Positions 47,796 through 59,439 of a stretch of DNA of 64,000 nucleotides are shown here, piece after piece. The stretch comes from Lumnitzera littorea (taxonomy: Eukaryota > Streptophyta > Magnoliopsida > Myrtales > Combretaceae). Location of the stretch: contig JAMXBB010000011.1 of NCBI GenBank assembly GCA_024138015.1, positions 38,445,893-38,509,892 on the forward strand, in the 5' to 3' direction. Each line of letters begins with the position of its first letter. Position 1 is the first letter of the stretch. Under the pieces are notes generated by a model. It did not search any database, had not been told where the DNA came from, and saw only the letters and a program-made list of their open reading frames with translations. Made by a program: the position numbers and the translations under genes.

Positions 47796-48880
47796 TCATG
47801 ATAGTTTTATCGGGTGGAGATAAAACTCCTCTCGTCCAACATGCTCCAAGTTTCCACTCAAGTATAACTTCAACCGTTGCCCATTTACCTTAAATGTGCC
47901 TGTCTCCGGGTGTGTAACTTCAACAGTCCCATACAGGAAAACTTGTGTAATTGTAAATGATCCAGACCACTTAGATTTCAACTTACCTGGGAATAAACGA
48001 AGGTGAGAATTATACAAAAGAACATGATCGCCTTCTTTAAATAATCAACCTTGTTTGATTCGCTGATCGTGGTACTTTTTAGCCCTTTCTTTGTATAATT
48101 TAGAGTTCTCATATATATTCGCTCGCCATTCCTCTAGCTCATTCAATTGAAGTTTCCTGTGAGAACCTGCACGCTCAAAATCAACATTAGCACTCTTAAT
48201 TGCCCAATAAGCCTTATGTTTAATCTCTACAGGTAAATGACAAGCCTTGCCATATACAAGTCGATAGGGTGTGGTCCCTAGTGGTGTTTTGTAAGCGGTT
48301 TTGTATGCTCATAGAGCATCATTCAACTTTTCTGACCAATCTTTCCTATGATACTCTACGGTTTTTTCAAGAATTCGCTTAAGATCGCAATTGGCAACTT
48401 CCACTTGGCCACTACTTTGGGGGTAGCGCAGGGTGGCTATTCTATGTGTAATGCCATAACGTTTCAACGCTTGGTCGAGTTGGGCATTACAAAAGTGTGT
48501 TCCCCTATCACTTATAATTGTCCTAGGAGTGCCAAATCGAGAAAATAAGCCTTTCAAGAATTTTTTACTACCCTAGCATCATTAGTAGGTAGGGCTTTAG
48601 CTTCCACCCACTTAGAGACGTAGTCAATAGCTATTAGGATATATTTATTTCCATTAGAGTTCGGGAAAGGACCCATGAAATCAATCCCCCACACATCAAA
48701 TACCTCAACCTCGATGATGGGGTTCTGTGGCATATCATCCCTATGAGATATATTCCCCACTCGTTGACAATGATCACAAATCTCAACGTATATCTGGGCA
48801 TCTTTGAATAAGGTAGGCCAATAAAATCCAACCTCTAGGACCTTATGAGCTGTCCTATTGGCATTATGATGCCCACCCGT
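47796..48880 (-). pseudogene. Athila integrase (broken)
   Basis: Blocks in order are VWGIDFMGPFPNSNGNKYIL, then AIDYVSKWVEAKALPTND (48700-48580) with the first catalytic Asp. Next is FGTPRTIISDRGTHFCN (about 48535-48485) with the second, and YPQSSGQVEVANCDLKRILE (about 48430-48370) with the Glu. A stop lies near 48310. After it come KTPLGTTPYRLVYGKACHLP and the tail FPGKLKSKWSGSFTI then GTFKVNGQRLKLYLSG before a stop at 47796. Frame changes near 48556 and stops near 48310 and 48048 break the gene. Confidence 0.92.
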
Positions 48881-49109
48881 AGGCCCCTAATGGCAATGGC
48901 TCAAAATTATCCATCCTTCAAGGTGTGATACACACCTTCAAATAACATGATCTGCACATACTTTAAACAGGTAAGGATCATCCCAAAAATAATGTTTCAC
49001 ATCAGAAAAAAAATTTCCTCTTTTGCTGGTGTGGAAGTCCCTTCGGTATAATCCTAGCAGCTAAAAAGTTAGCGATATCTGCGAACCAAGGAATTTCCAT
49101 ATCACTTAC

Positions 49110-50520
49110 TTAGGCGATGGCATAAAGTCGCTCCTTAAGGAATTCATCCTTGATCTCATTCTCGTCGAACATTTCTAAGTTTGGATTCTCCAATCGAGAT
49201 AGGTGATCTGCTACTAAATTCTCAGTGCCTTTTTTATCTTTAATCTCCACATCAAACTCTTGTAGCAACAAGATCCACCTAATCAATCTTGGTTTTGCAT
49301 CAGGTTTTGTTAACAAGTACCTAAGGGCAGAATGATCAATATAAACAATCACTTTAGATAGAAGCAAGTAAGAGCGAAACTTATCAAAGGCAAAAACAAC
49401 TGCTAGCAACTCTTTTTCTGTAGTAGTGTAGTTCTCCTGAGCATTAGTAAGAGTTTTGCTAGCATAGTGAATTGGTTGAAAGTGCTTGTCCCGCCTTTGC
49501 CTCAGCACTACCCTGACTACGTGATCACTTGCATCACACACAAGTTCAAAGGGAAGTGCCCAATCAGGTACTACCATGATTGGAGCATTGGTAAGTTTCT
49601 CTTTAAGGATATTGAAATCTTTCAAACATTCTTGAAAGAAAACATAAGGCACATCCTTCTCTAATAACTTAGTCAAATGGCGGGCAATTTTCGAGAAATC
49701 CTTGATAAATCGCCTATAAAAACCTGCATGTCCTAAAAAGCTTCTTATGCCTTAACTGAAGTTGGAGATGGGAGTCTTGCAATCGCATCCACTTTGGCAG
49801 TATCCACCTCAATTCCTCGATATGAGATCTTATGGCCCAGTATAATACCCTCTTGTACCATGAAGTGGCACTTCTCCTAGTTGAGGACAAGATTGGTCTC
49901 TTCATACCTGGTAAGTACCTTGTCCAAATTATTCAAATAAAGGTCAAATGAGTTGCCAAAAACTGAAAAATCATCCCTAAATACCTCCATTATGTCCTCA
50001 ATCAAATCATCAAAAATGGCTAACATGCATCGCTGGAATGTAGCAGGTGCATTGCAAAGACCAAAAGGCATTCTACGATAAGCAAAGGTGCCATAAAGAC
50101 AAGTGAAAGTGGTCTTCTCTTGATCTTCCGATGCAATAGGTATCTGAAAATAACCAGATAAGCCATCCAGAAAACAATAAAACATAAGTCCAGCTAGTCA
50201 TTCTATCATTTGATCAATAAAGGTAAGGGAAAATGGTCCTTACGTGTAGCATCGTTTAACTTTCGATAATCGATATATACACGCCAACCTGTTATCGTTC
50301 TCATTGGGATCAATTCATTTTTTTCATTGGGAACTATTATCATCCCACTTTTTTTTTTAACTACTTGCACTGGACTCACCCATGAACTATCAGAGATAGG
50401 ATATATCATACCTGCATCAAGGAGTTTGATAACTTCCTTTTTGACTACCTCTTTCATGTTTGGATTCAAGCTTCTCTAGGGCTGCACAACCGGCTTGTGG
50501 TTTTCTTCCATTAAAATCTT
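49110..50520 (-). pseudogene. Athila reverse transcriptase and RNase H
   Basis: The lead-in reads HKPVVQP, a stop at 50476, then NPNMKEVVKKEVIKLLDAGM and WVSPVQVVKKKSGM. RT continues with VYIDYRKLNDATRKDHFPLP, and after a frameshift near 50200 with FYCFLDGLSGYFQIPIA and YRRMPFGLCNAPATFQRCM. The active site reads FRDDF at 49968-49982: both Asp remain, and Arg replaces the usual Met. After another frameshift RNase H is well preserved (49676-49110): VCDASDHVVRVVLRQRRD, TTEKELLAVVFAFDKFRSYL, YIDHSALRYLL and VADHLSRLEN. Confidence 0.93.
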
Positions 50521-50929
50521 ATGAGTACAAAAGGAGGGATTGATACCTCGAATATCGGATATTTTCCAAGCAATGGCCCTCTTATGCTCCTTGAGTACTT
50601 TCAGTAACCTTTCTCTCTGTTCTTCTTCCAAATTGGATGCTATAATTACCGATAATTTGGAGTCCTTCTCTAAGAAGGCATATCCTAAGTAATCGGGTAA
50701 TTGCTTTAACTCGAATACTGGTGGCTCCTCATTCGACGGTTTTAATTGTGCTTCCTTCCTCTTTTCAAACTCTTCAAACCCATTTTCAGTAGAGGTAGGT
50801 TTATTTGCCTCCAGTTGGGCTACCACCTCGGATTTGACAGGATCTTTCGAAACTTCTTCCATGCCTAATTGCAAGTAACTCTCCAACAGATCCTTAAGAA
50901 GAACTTCCTACATATAACTTGAAACAAAA

Positions 50930-51945
50930 GTGTCAATAACATCCAAAAGATAGCAAGTATCATCCTGATCAACAGACATTTTCATAGCCTCCGAAATTTT
51001 AAATATGATCTCTTCATCTCCTACTCAAAGAATGAGCTTGCCATCACTAACATCAATGATAGTCCTAGCGGTAGCTAAGAATGGTTTACCTAGGATAAGG
51101 GGTAACTCAAAATCTTCATCCATATCCAATATCACAAAATCAACTGGAAAAATAAATTTACCCACTTGGACTAATACATCCTAAATAATGCCTCTAGGAT
51201 ACGTCATAGATCTATCAGCTAATTGCAAGCTCATGCGTGTAGGCTTAGGTTCCCCTAATCCTAGTTTCTTGAAAAATTTATAAGGCATTAAATTGATGCT
51301 AGCACCCAAATCAGCTAAAGCTTTGTCAATTAACAAGTTACCAATATGATAAGGAATTGTAAAACTTCTTGGGTCTTTTAGCTTCTTGGGCAACTTATTT
51401 TGCACGATCGCTGAACACTCTTCACCCAAGATGATTGTAGAAAGCTCCTCAAGCTTCCTCTTATTGGATAACAAATCTTTCAAGAACTTAACGTACTTCG
51501 GCATCTGTGACAAGGCATCAACGAGAGGTAAGTTAATATGCAGTTGTTTAAAGAGGTCAAGGAACTTACTGAATTGTTGGTCATTGCGATCTTGCTTGAG
51601 TCTTTGGGGATATAGGATAGGTGGTTGATATTCCTTCGCCTTTGATAACTCTACATCTTCCATTGCTTTCATCCCCTCCTCGCTCTTACTAGTCTCCTTG
51701 CTAACCTTCCTCTCAGCATGCAACTCCTTCCTACTTTGAAGTGTCACTGCCTTGACATGTTCCTTTGGATTGGGTTCTGTATTCCCCGATAGCATTCCCT
51801 GTGGTCTTTCAAAGATTAGCTTCGCAAGTTGACCAATTTGGTTCTCAAGGTTGTAATTTGAAGCCTCTTGATTCCTCAGCGATGATTTAATATTGGATAA
51901 GCGAGTCTCATTGCCTTGAATATATTTTGTGAGAAGTTCTTCCAT
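50930..51945 (-). pseudogene. Athila gag C-terminal and protease region
   Basis: The 254-residue open part (51945-51181) starts after the gag core with a coiled-coil-like stretch (MEELLTKYIQGNETRLSNIK) and NQIGQLAKLIFERPQG. It then has a Lys/Glu-rich linker, PYHIGNLLIDKALADLGASI and LMPYKFFKKLGLGEPKPTRM. The LADLGASINLMP block is the Athila-type aspartic protease site with the catalytic Asp intact. After a stop at 51181 it continues with VDFVILDMDEDFELPLILG and KPFLATARTIIDV, the second half of the protease. A single stop splits the domain. Confidence 0.9.
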
Positions 51946-52164
51946 ACTGGACTTCTTTTCTTGAGGAAGAGGAGGTGGGAATGGTCTTTGAAATCCAGGT
52001 AAGCCAAAGTTAGTCTTCTACTGGCCTTGGTTTTGATTTCCCCATGAGAAATTGGGGTGATTCCTCCAGCCTAGATTATAAGTGTTGCTATAGGGGTTAT
52101 TTTGTTACTTGGGTGGATTTCCTAGATAATCTACCTATTCCAGTTGTTCTTGTGCTACATACCC

Positions 52165-53162
52165 CTACATACCAAAGTCACTTACATCCGATTGCACTTG
52201 TTGAGGGCCAACAGAGAGTGCATTAATCTTCTTACTCAATAGGTCCACCTTAGCTGCCAGAGCAGTGGTCAAGTCCACATCATAAATTACCATAGCCTTT
52301 TGCTTGGCTTTAGTGCTTTCCCATTGATAATTGTTCATCGCTATTCCTTCAATCAGGTTTTGTGCTTGCTCAAGTGTCTTTGTGTTCAAAGTACATCCTA
52401 CAGATGCATCAATCATCTGTCTCGTAGATAAATTGAGACCATTATAGAAGGTCTGAATCTGCATCTATAGTAGGAGGCCATGATGTGGGCACCTCCTGAG
52501 CAAGTTCTTAAACTGCTCCTAAGTATCATATAGCATCTCCGCTTCCAATTAAGCAAAACAAGAAATATCATTCCGAAGTTTAACGGTCTTTGCAGGTGGG
52601 AAATACTTCTCTAAAAATTTCTCTACCAATTCATTCCAAGTTATGATTGAATTTCATGGTAGGGAGTTCAACCACTGTTTTGCTCTACCCCTCAAGGAGA
52701 AAGGAAATAGCCGCAGTCGGATGGGATCATCCGTGGCTCCGTTGATTCTAAATGTATCATAAATCTCTAGAAAGCTCTAGAGATGTAGGCATTAGGATCT
52801 TCATCTTGGAGACCGTCAAACTGAACATATTGTTGTACCATTTGTATGATGTTAGGTGCTATTTGGAAGTTATTAGCCACGATGATTGGCCTTGCAATAC
52901 TAGAGTTAACTCCAATAAGTGTAGGCCTTGAATAGTCGAACATGGTCTTATTTGCTTCATTCCCATTGTTAGCCATGTGTGGTAGATCTTCTTGCTCGAT
53001 GAATTGAATGTTGGCCTCTTCACCCTCTTCCTTAATCTCAACGATTAACTCGTCGTCTATGATAGCCACAATTTGTCTAGGTCGCGATCTCAAATTTTGA
53101 AGGACAGTTCTCTCAATTTCAGGATTAAGTTCTACCAAATCTTCCGGGTTGCTTCGGGTCAT
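52165..53162 (-). pseudogene. Athila gag (broken)
   Basis: The ATG at 53162 opens MTRSNPEDLVELNPEIERTV, a typical Athila gag N terminus, about 130 bases after the primer site. The segment NIIQMVQQYVQFDGLQDEDP holds the FxGLxxEDP signature. A degraded stretch follows (52760-52470). It recovers with MQIQTFYNGLNLSTRQMIDA and LIEGIAMNNYQWES (52464-52330), the usual end of the Athila capsid region. At least one frameshift and several stops prevent translation. Confidence 0.9.
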
Positions 53163-53292
53163 GCACTACAAGGGCAAGAAATATAGAATCAATTGCAGCT
53201 CTAGGTATAAAAATAAACAATGAAAACAAAAGAAAAGAAAGAAAAAAAAATGGTCAAAGTAATAAAGCAACCAGCGTTCTTAATATCGAAAA

Positions 53293-53310
53293 TCCCCGGC
53301 AATGGCGCCA
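53293..53310 (-). other. Athila primer binding site (tRNA-Asp type)
   Basis: The minus-strand TGGCGCCATTGCCGGGGA differs by one base from TGGCGCCGTTGCCGGGGA, the tRNA-Asp complement used by Athila/Tat elements. It lies six bases after the LTR. Confidence 0.92.
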
Positions 53311-53316
53311 AAAACT

Positions 53317-54545
53317 TGATATCAGGCAAGTGTACCTGTCAATTTTAATATAGCGGATGTGAGTCCGAGTCGATCCCTCAGAGATTTCAAGTACTAATAT
53401 TAATCTTAACTCTATTATCTAACCCGGAAAATCGTGTTAAGTTGAATGAATTAAAATACTAAAATTAACAAACTAACCTAATTATGAGACTTGATTAAGC
53501 AATTTAGAAAGCAATAAAACTAAGAACGACTTCAAAAAGGTAATAACGTATTTAGGAATTATTTCCCCTAGTGTTTAACATGTGACCACTTAAAATATAT
53601 TCAATTCAATCTCTATTATTCTTGACTGAAGGGATTCACAATTAAAGTTAATACCTTTCTCAAGCATATTAACTCTAATCCTAAATTATTTACTAGAATC
53701 TCTTCACTTAGTAATATAACTTAGAATTGCATTAATGTATAATGAATTCCCACACAACCAATCAACTTTTCGGAAGAAACATTTATCTTATCTCTAAGTA
53801 AACATGTAATTCTCTCCAATTATGTCAAGATCTAATTATACATGTAATTTCTCAATCATCATGCATAATATCATAAATTGATACTCTAGAAATATCAATC
53901 AACAATTAAACAACATAATTGAATCAAGAAAAATAGAAACTTTATTGAAAATTATAAATCAACTCAAGAGTCACATGAAACCCTAGGTTCCATAATCTTA
54001 AATACAAGAGTCTTAAGCTATCATAATGAAACTAAAAACGAGTTCCAACAAAAGCATGAAAAACCCCTTTGGGTTGATGAAAAATCTCTCCAATCTTGAA
54101 GTTGGTATTGCTTTCGCCTTTTTCCTCTCCTTCTCTTTAAGTCTCTTTAATTCTCGAGTGTCCAAATCCCCCTTTTCGAAACCCTAGTATATCCTTTTAT
54201 AATGTATTGTAAGGTTTCTGTTTTCGTTACTAGACACGGCTTGGGACACAGTCGTATCCCCAAGTCGTATAACTTTTTGACTTTGGCAAATTTTTCTGGA
54301 TGGACACAACCTGGGGATACGACTATGTCCTAGACTGTGTAACTTCAAAACTTCATAACTCATTCGTTTGAACTCCAAATTGAGTGAAACTTGATTCATT
54401 TTCTTCGTTTTCAATCCAAGAACGCGTTCAAACCTTGAAATCAAAATTTTACTCAATTAAATATCAATTTCTTTAAAGAAAACCAAAAATGTAAAGTAAA
54501 TACTATAAAATCATCATGTAAAATAGTTTAAAATCAAAGTTATCA
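53317..54545 (-). repeat. Athila 5' LTR
   Basis: In plus orientation it begins TGATATCAGGCAAG and ends AAGTTATCA, matching 42441-43682. In the first 135 aligned bases I count about ten substitutions, all transitions, and one single-base indel. Confidence 0.95.
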
Positions 54546-55190
54546 CTAACCTATTTAATATTAATCCTCGACTCAAGAAATTGAGAAATTTTGGTTTTTT
54601 ATTTAGAAAAATTTTTGGAGTCGTCACTCAATCAAAGTCAAGAAAAAGAAAAAAAAAACATAATCAATTAGGTGGATTGATTACGATTTGGCTATCGATC
54701 TTTGATTTCAATTTGAATAAAGAACCAAAAAATTCCGAGTTTGGGGGCTAACCTATTAAACCCTAATGGGTACCATTATCTATTTACCAAAATTAAGATT
54801 ATTCTTCTGATTATAATTTTTTAATAAAATAAAATAAAATAAAATAAAAGTAAAAAAAAAAAGAACCTAACTTTCTATAAATTTTATCGTTGCCTCGAAG
54901 ATACCTACAAATCCGTTAGCCGGGAACAAATGATTGTAGTTCTTTCTGAAAGCTTTAATGTATTGGTTGATTTTAATTTTTGAAAACTAACCAAGTTTAC
55001 GTTTTAATTGATTCGATTTATTTTTAAAAAAATCTAAAGGGTCATAACTCGTAAGTGATCAAAAGGCTTTCTAAGATATTATAATCTTTTTGTGACAAGT
55101 CTCTTTTTGGTTAATTTTTATTTCTAAAAATAATTTTCTACGTGAGGATTTCTAAAAAAAAAATTAATATTCCTAAAAAAGTCCTAAGCT

Positions 55191-55211
55191 TATATATATA
55201 TATATATATAT
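55191..55211. repeat. (TA)n microsatellite in element X
   Basis: A run of about 21 alternating T and A bases. Confidence 0.9.
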
Positions 55212-57093
55212 TCCATATTTATATTTCTACTGTTAACAATTATCCACCTAAATTATTAAAATCATATGACAAACTTCACATAAAAGACTACTAAAATTTT
55301 CCTAAAACTAATATATTCATATTCGTCTATACTATATTAAATAACTAAAGATCTAGGTAATAATAATAATAGTATATTAATAGTAAATGGATAAATAATT
55401 AATAACAAGAATCAACTAGGCCCTAACTTGATTGTTGTTCTTATTGTAGCCATTGCACAGTGCTGGTCAAAAGGGATTGAAGACAGCTGCCACACGTGTG
55501 AAGCTAGCTTTAGCGCTGTAGCGTTCGGTCGTGATCTTCAGGCCATCCAAAGTACAGTGCAGTTAAGGAATGGCTGTTGTCTTGCACATAGACAAGTTTA
55601 GCCATTGGCAATAGACGGTGCAATAGCGTCACTGTGGGTAGAGCAGCAGTGATGTTGTGCATGCGCTGCTGCGTGTGAAGTGGACGTTGTTGCGGTTGCT
55701 GGATGTGCTACAGTGAGCGTTAGGCATGCGTTAATCGTGAACGTACATGCTGATTGTGTGGATGGGCGGCTACAGTAGCAATCGCGAGTAAGTTACATGG
55801 CCTGATTCTGAGTGGTGCAATTTCGTGAAGCTATCCGTGCTCGTACGACAGTGAAGGTTAGTGCAGTAGAGTATGGCCTATTACTTGGTTCGGTCACTAC
55901 AGTGCATTGGATAGATTAGGGAACGTGATGGCATGGAGATGGAGCAACTATCAACAGTGATGCGGTTTGGTCGACGTCCACATTGATCAACGATCTATGA
56001 AGTGTGGGGATTAGACCGTAGTGATTCAACGAGGTCGACTGCGTGTGTTCAGTTTCTGCTGGGATCGCATATAGCGGGGGTTTGGAGCTTGGTGTTCATG
56101 TTGTGCTACTCGTGTTCTGCTATGGGGTTGTGGCAACAGTAGTCGTGGATAGAGGAGTTTAGACATGGTAGGGGCTTGAGGCCGTTGTGCGGATGTAGTG
56201 AGCCACTATTGCTCAATGTGTATTAGTGCAATTGGATAAGATATGTGATCCTTGTGAAAGTATGCTACGACTGAAGATTGTATGGACTATGTACAGTGCC
56301 AATGTTAGGGTTGGTCATGAATATGAAGGGTGGAGAAGACCACTTTGGTTTTTCTTTTTCTTTTTTTTTTTTTTTTGAGTGTGTAATCCTAGTGAGTGGT
56401 CTAATTGTCCTCGTTTTTATACCACATGATTCTATTTATAAAGACCGAAACCAATCGTATCAAATCAAATCATATCTATTATATTAATCCCAATCTAACT
56501 TGATAAAGATAAAATATAATTTAAATCATTTATATTAATTTAAACCCAATTCAATAAAAATCAAACTAGATTTAAATCTTTTATAATAATTTAAATTGGA
56601 TTATAAATCAAGTTAGATTTGGATCTCATAAAAGATTAAAAAAATTTAGATTTGAAACCCATTTAACTCAACTGGTTTTCGCAAAATGGAATAAAAGGCA
56701 CACAAATGCCTAGTGAGATTCAAATCCAAGACTTCAAACTAAATCCAAGACTTCAAACTAAATCCAATTCAATACTCTAATACTTATCCGTTAGGCCATT
56801 AGCTTGTGTTTTGATTTTAAGTCTAACTAAATTGCACTTAAACCATACGAGTCTCTAAAATAATAATTTAAACTAGACCAAAACTAAAATTATTAATCCT
56901 AAAATAATTTACTTCCTAAAAAATTTAAAAATCTTTATAATTTTTCCTTTTCTCATTTTTGCTGGTATTTTCATCATTTGTCAATTTTTATTATTTTTTA
57001 TTTTTTTATTTATTTTTCTATTTTTTTTAATTAGGACTCTTTTAAAAAAAATAAAAAATTAGGATTACGAGGAGCAAAAATTAGGTGTCTACA

Positions 57094-57562
57094 CTATCTT
57101 ATCATAGTTTATTTAATTTTCTTAAATTGTTAGTTATCTTCCTTAATAATTGTTATACAAATTCTTATTCAATTACTTTCTTTGTTTACAACAACTACAA
57201 GACTATAAATATTGGTTTGAACCTATAAATAAGCAATTGATGAGTGATATTATACCATTTCTCTTATATTGCATAAACCTTGCTCATTTGACATAATTCC
57301 TACTCTTATTGGTCTACTTCTTACAAGAACATTGTGGCAAGCAAAAACCATACAAGTTACTTGTGAGTCATATATAGTTCAATCTCCCCTTGGTGAGTCA
57401 TATCTATTGGAGGAGTTATGCATATCCTTTGTTTCCCCGCATTCGTATATATTATAAAACACATAAATATTACTCTCTTGATGTAGTGGCAAAGTACTTC
57501 CTAGATCTTATTGTGAACTCATATGCGAGACTTACTTAGTAATTGTACTGGTTATAAGCTCA
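57094..57562 (+). repeat. Gypsy-2 5' LTR, second part
   Basis: It resumes after the X border CTATC and matches the 3' LTR from the CTATAAATAAGCAATTGATGA block through the CTCTTGAT and AAGTA blocks to the end TAAGCTCA. A TATA box TATAAATA lies at 57224-57231, with the equivalent at 62395-62402 in the 3' LTR. About 100 bases at its start have no counterpart in the 3' LTR. Confidence 0.85.
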
Positions 57563-57568
57563 CATATT

Positions 57569-57586
57569 TGGTATCAAAGTGGAGGT
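57569..57586 (+). other. Gypsy-2 primer binding site
   Basis: TGGTATCAAAGTGG lies six bases after the LTR end. It matches the tRNA-Met complement except at one position in the first twelve bases. Confidence 0.8.
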
Positions 57587-57599
57587 TTGACAAATGATG

Positions 57600-58640
57600 T
57601 GATTGACTATAGTGTGAAGGTGTTCTAAATGCATTACAATTGTGGTTGTAAGGATGTCAAGAGATAATATACATATTGGAGACAATAATGGTCGTAGGAA
57701 GGCAAACAATATGCCAAATGTTACTAATGAAAATACTCTATGAGACATAGTAGTGTCTATAAGGGCCATGAACGTAAGATTAGAAAATCTGGGAGCTTAG
57801 AAAGTGGGTCTATGGGAATAACTTAGGAAAGTGATTAAGGAGCATGATGAGAGTGATCGGGCTAATTTTGAAGTGAAGAGAAATAATAGAGGAAGTAGAA
57901 AAGCGTGAAAAGTAATAATATTAAGGTAAAAATTCCACCTTTTGTGGGGTAGCAATCTACGAATACTAGAGGCATAAGGTTGAAAAGATATTTGATTGTC
58001 ATAATTATGACAAGGAGACAAAGGTTAAATTGGTTACATTAAATTTGAGCCGATGTACTGCATTATGGTGAAAAATATAAGAGTTTAGAGGATAAGAAAA
58101 GGAGAAGGTGAGATGGAAACATGAGAAGAGATAAAGTGCGTGATGTGTCTAAGATTTGTGCTTGATTATTACAAGTAGGAAATGTTTACGAAACTACAAA
58201 CTTTGAAGCAAAGTAGATTAAATGTAGAAAGGTGTGTGAAGGAGTTTAAGATGCTTATGATTAGATGTGAAGTTGAGAGCTAAAGGAGTAACTATTTCTC
58301 ATTTTTAATATTGTGATGATAGTGGAGCTTCAAAGTATGATGCTTTAAAAGAAGTAACTAAACTATAGAGTTCTTTTATTCCTAAATTAGAAAATTTTGG
58401 AAAATATGAGAAGAACGAGAAGAGTAAGAGTAAGGAGAAGAAAATTGAAAAGAAGAAAAAAAAAATCAAAAGCAAGGTGTCTAGTAGTTTAGAATCCAAA
58501 AGAATGATCAGAAGCTAATAGGTAAGAATGGTATTAGTCAGCTTAAATATTTTAAGTACCTTAGCTCTAGATATATAGCTTCTCAATGTCAAAGTAGAAG
58601 AGTGATGGTGATGAGAAAATAAGGTGAAGTAGACAACAAG
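57600..58640 (+). pseudogene. Gypsy-2 gag (strongly decayed)
   Basis: Short open pieces between many stops. They include HIGDNNGRRKANNMPNVTNE near 57670 and RCVKEFKMLMIRCEVES near 58232-58282, matching the late gag helix. The zinc knuckle near 58540-58600 reads YFKYLSSRYIASQC: two Cys and the His of CX2CX4HX4C have become Tyr, each explained by a G-to-A or C-to-T change. Confidence 0.7.
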
Positions 58641-58699
58641 AGTAGCATGGAAGAAGAAGGTATGATGACGAACTTGAGGATATTCTAAAACAATGTGAC

Positions 58700-59170
58700 G
58701 AGGAAATGGATGGAAATAAAGAGACTAAAAGTGATGTTATGTCTCTAGTAGTTAAGAGAAACTTAAGCATAGATATAGAGCTAGAAGCAAAACAAAGGGA
58801 GAATCTTTTCTATATTAAGTGTCAAGTTAAAGGGCATACATTTGAGGTGATTGTCAATGGAGGTAACTATACTAATGTACCTTTTGCAAGCTTAGTGAGA
58901 AGCTAAAGTTACCAACTTCTAACCATCTTAAATCCTGTAAACCTCATTTACTTAACTTTATAAGGGCAACAAATGTCATGAAGAAGGTTAGAGTTCCAAT
59001 ATTCTAAGTCATTACAAAGATAAAGTGGAGTGTGATGTTCTTCCTTTGAATACTTCACATATTTTACTAAGGAGCCATGGTTGTTTGATAGGAAGTTGGC
59101 GAATAATGGGCATATGAATACTTATACTTTCAACAAAGATAGCAAGAAGATTTTGTCATTGTAAATGAAT
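58700..59170 (+). pseudogene. Gypsy-2 protease region
   Basis: The open segment 58706-58906 gives KQRENLFYIKCQVKGHTFEV, then IVNGGNYTNVPF, the counterpart of the IIDGGSCTN protease site. The catalytic Asp is Asn (GAT to AAT). A degraded second half follows, with an ILLRSHGCLIGSW-like remnant of LLGRPW near 59060-59100. The copy is inactive by active-site loss. Confidence 0.75.
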
Positions 59171-59439
59171 ACATTAAAAGTTAGGGGAACTCACATGATA
59201 CTGTCTAAGGAAGGAAGTCATTATTAATGACTTAAGGATAAAGTTTGATTATTGCGAGGTTTGAAGAACTTATATAAGTATCATGTATTAGGCAAATCCT
59301 AAACTTAGAAGCTAAATGTTTAGTTCCAAAACCTATTGCAAGAATTTAAGGATGTTTTCTAAGAAAAGTTACCATAAGGAATACCTCTTATAAGGGGTAT
59401 CGAATAAAACATTGATCTCATACCTATATCGGTTTTGCT

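Larger units (their letters stand above)
42441..54545 (-). mobile_element. Athila-type Ty3/Gypsy element inside X
   Basis: A 12.1-kb minus-strand element with 1.2-kb LTRs, the tRNA-Asp primer site typical of Athila/Tat elements, and gag, protease, RT, RNase H and integrase. A separate downstream ORF sits in the env position, and two G-rich polypurine tracts are present. The integrase tail (FPGKLKSKWSGSFTI, then HPETGTFKVNGQRLK) is diagnostic of the Athila clade. It is flanked by TTAAC (42436-42440) and CTAAC (54546-54550), a 4-of-5 duplication. Many of the breaks seen are consistent with C-to-T type changes. Confidence 0.94.
42368..57093. mobile_element. Element X, LTR-like unit split by Athila
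   Basis: X consists of 42368-42440 and 54551-57093, about 2.6 kb in total. It begins TGTCGAGTCGG, ends GGTGTCTACA, and is flanked by TTATC (42363-42367) and CTATC (57094-57098), a 4-of-5 target duplication. TG...CA ends, size and lack of genes suggest a solo LTR or non-autonomous LTR element. A GC-richer block at about 55440-56290 lies within AT-rich arms. The strand is not determinable from coding content. Confidence 0.65.
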
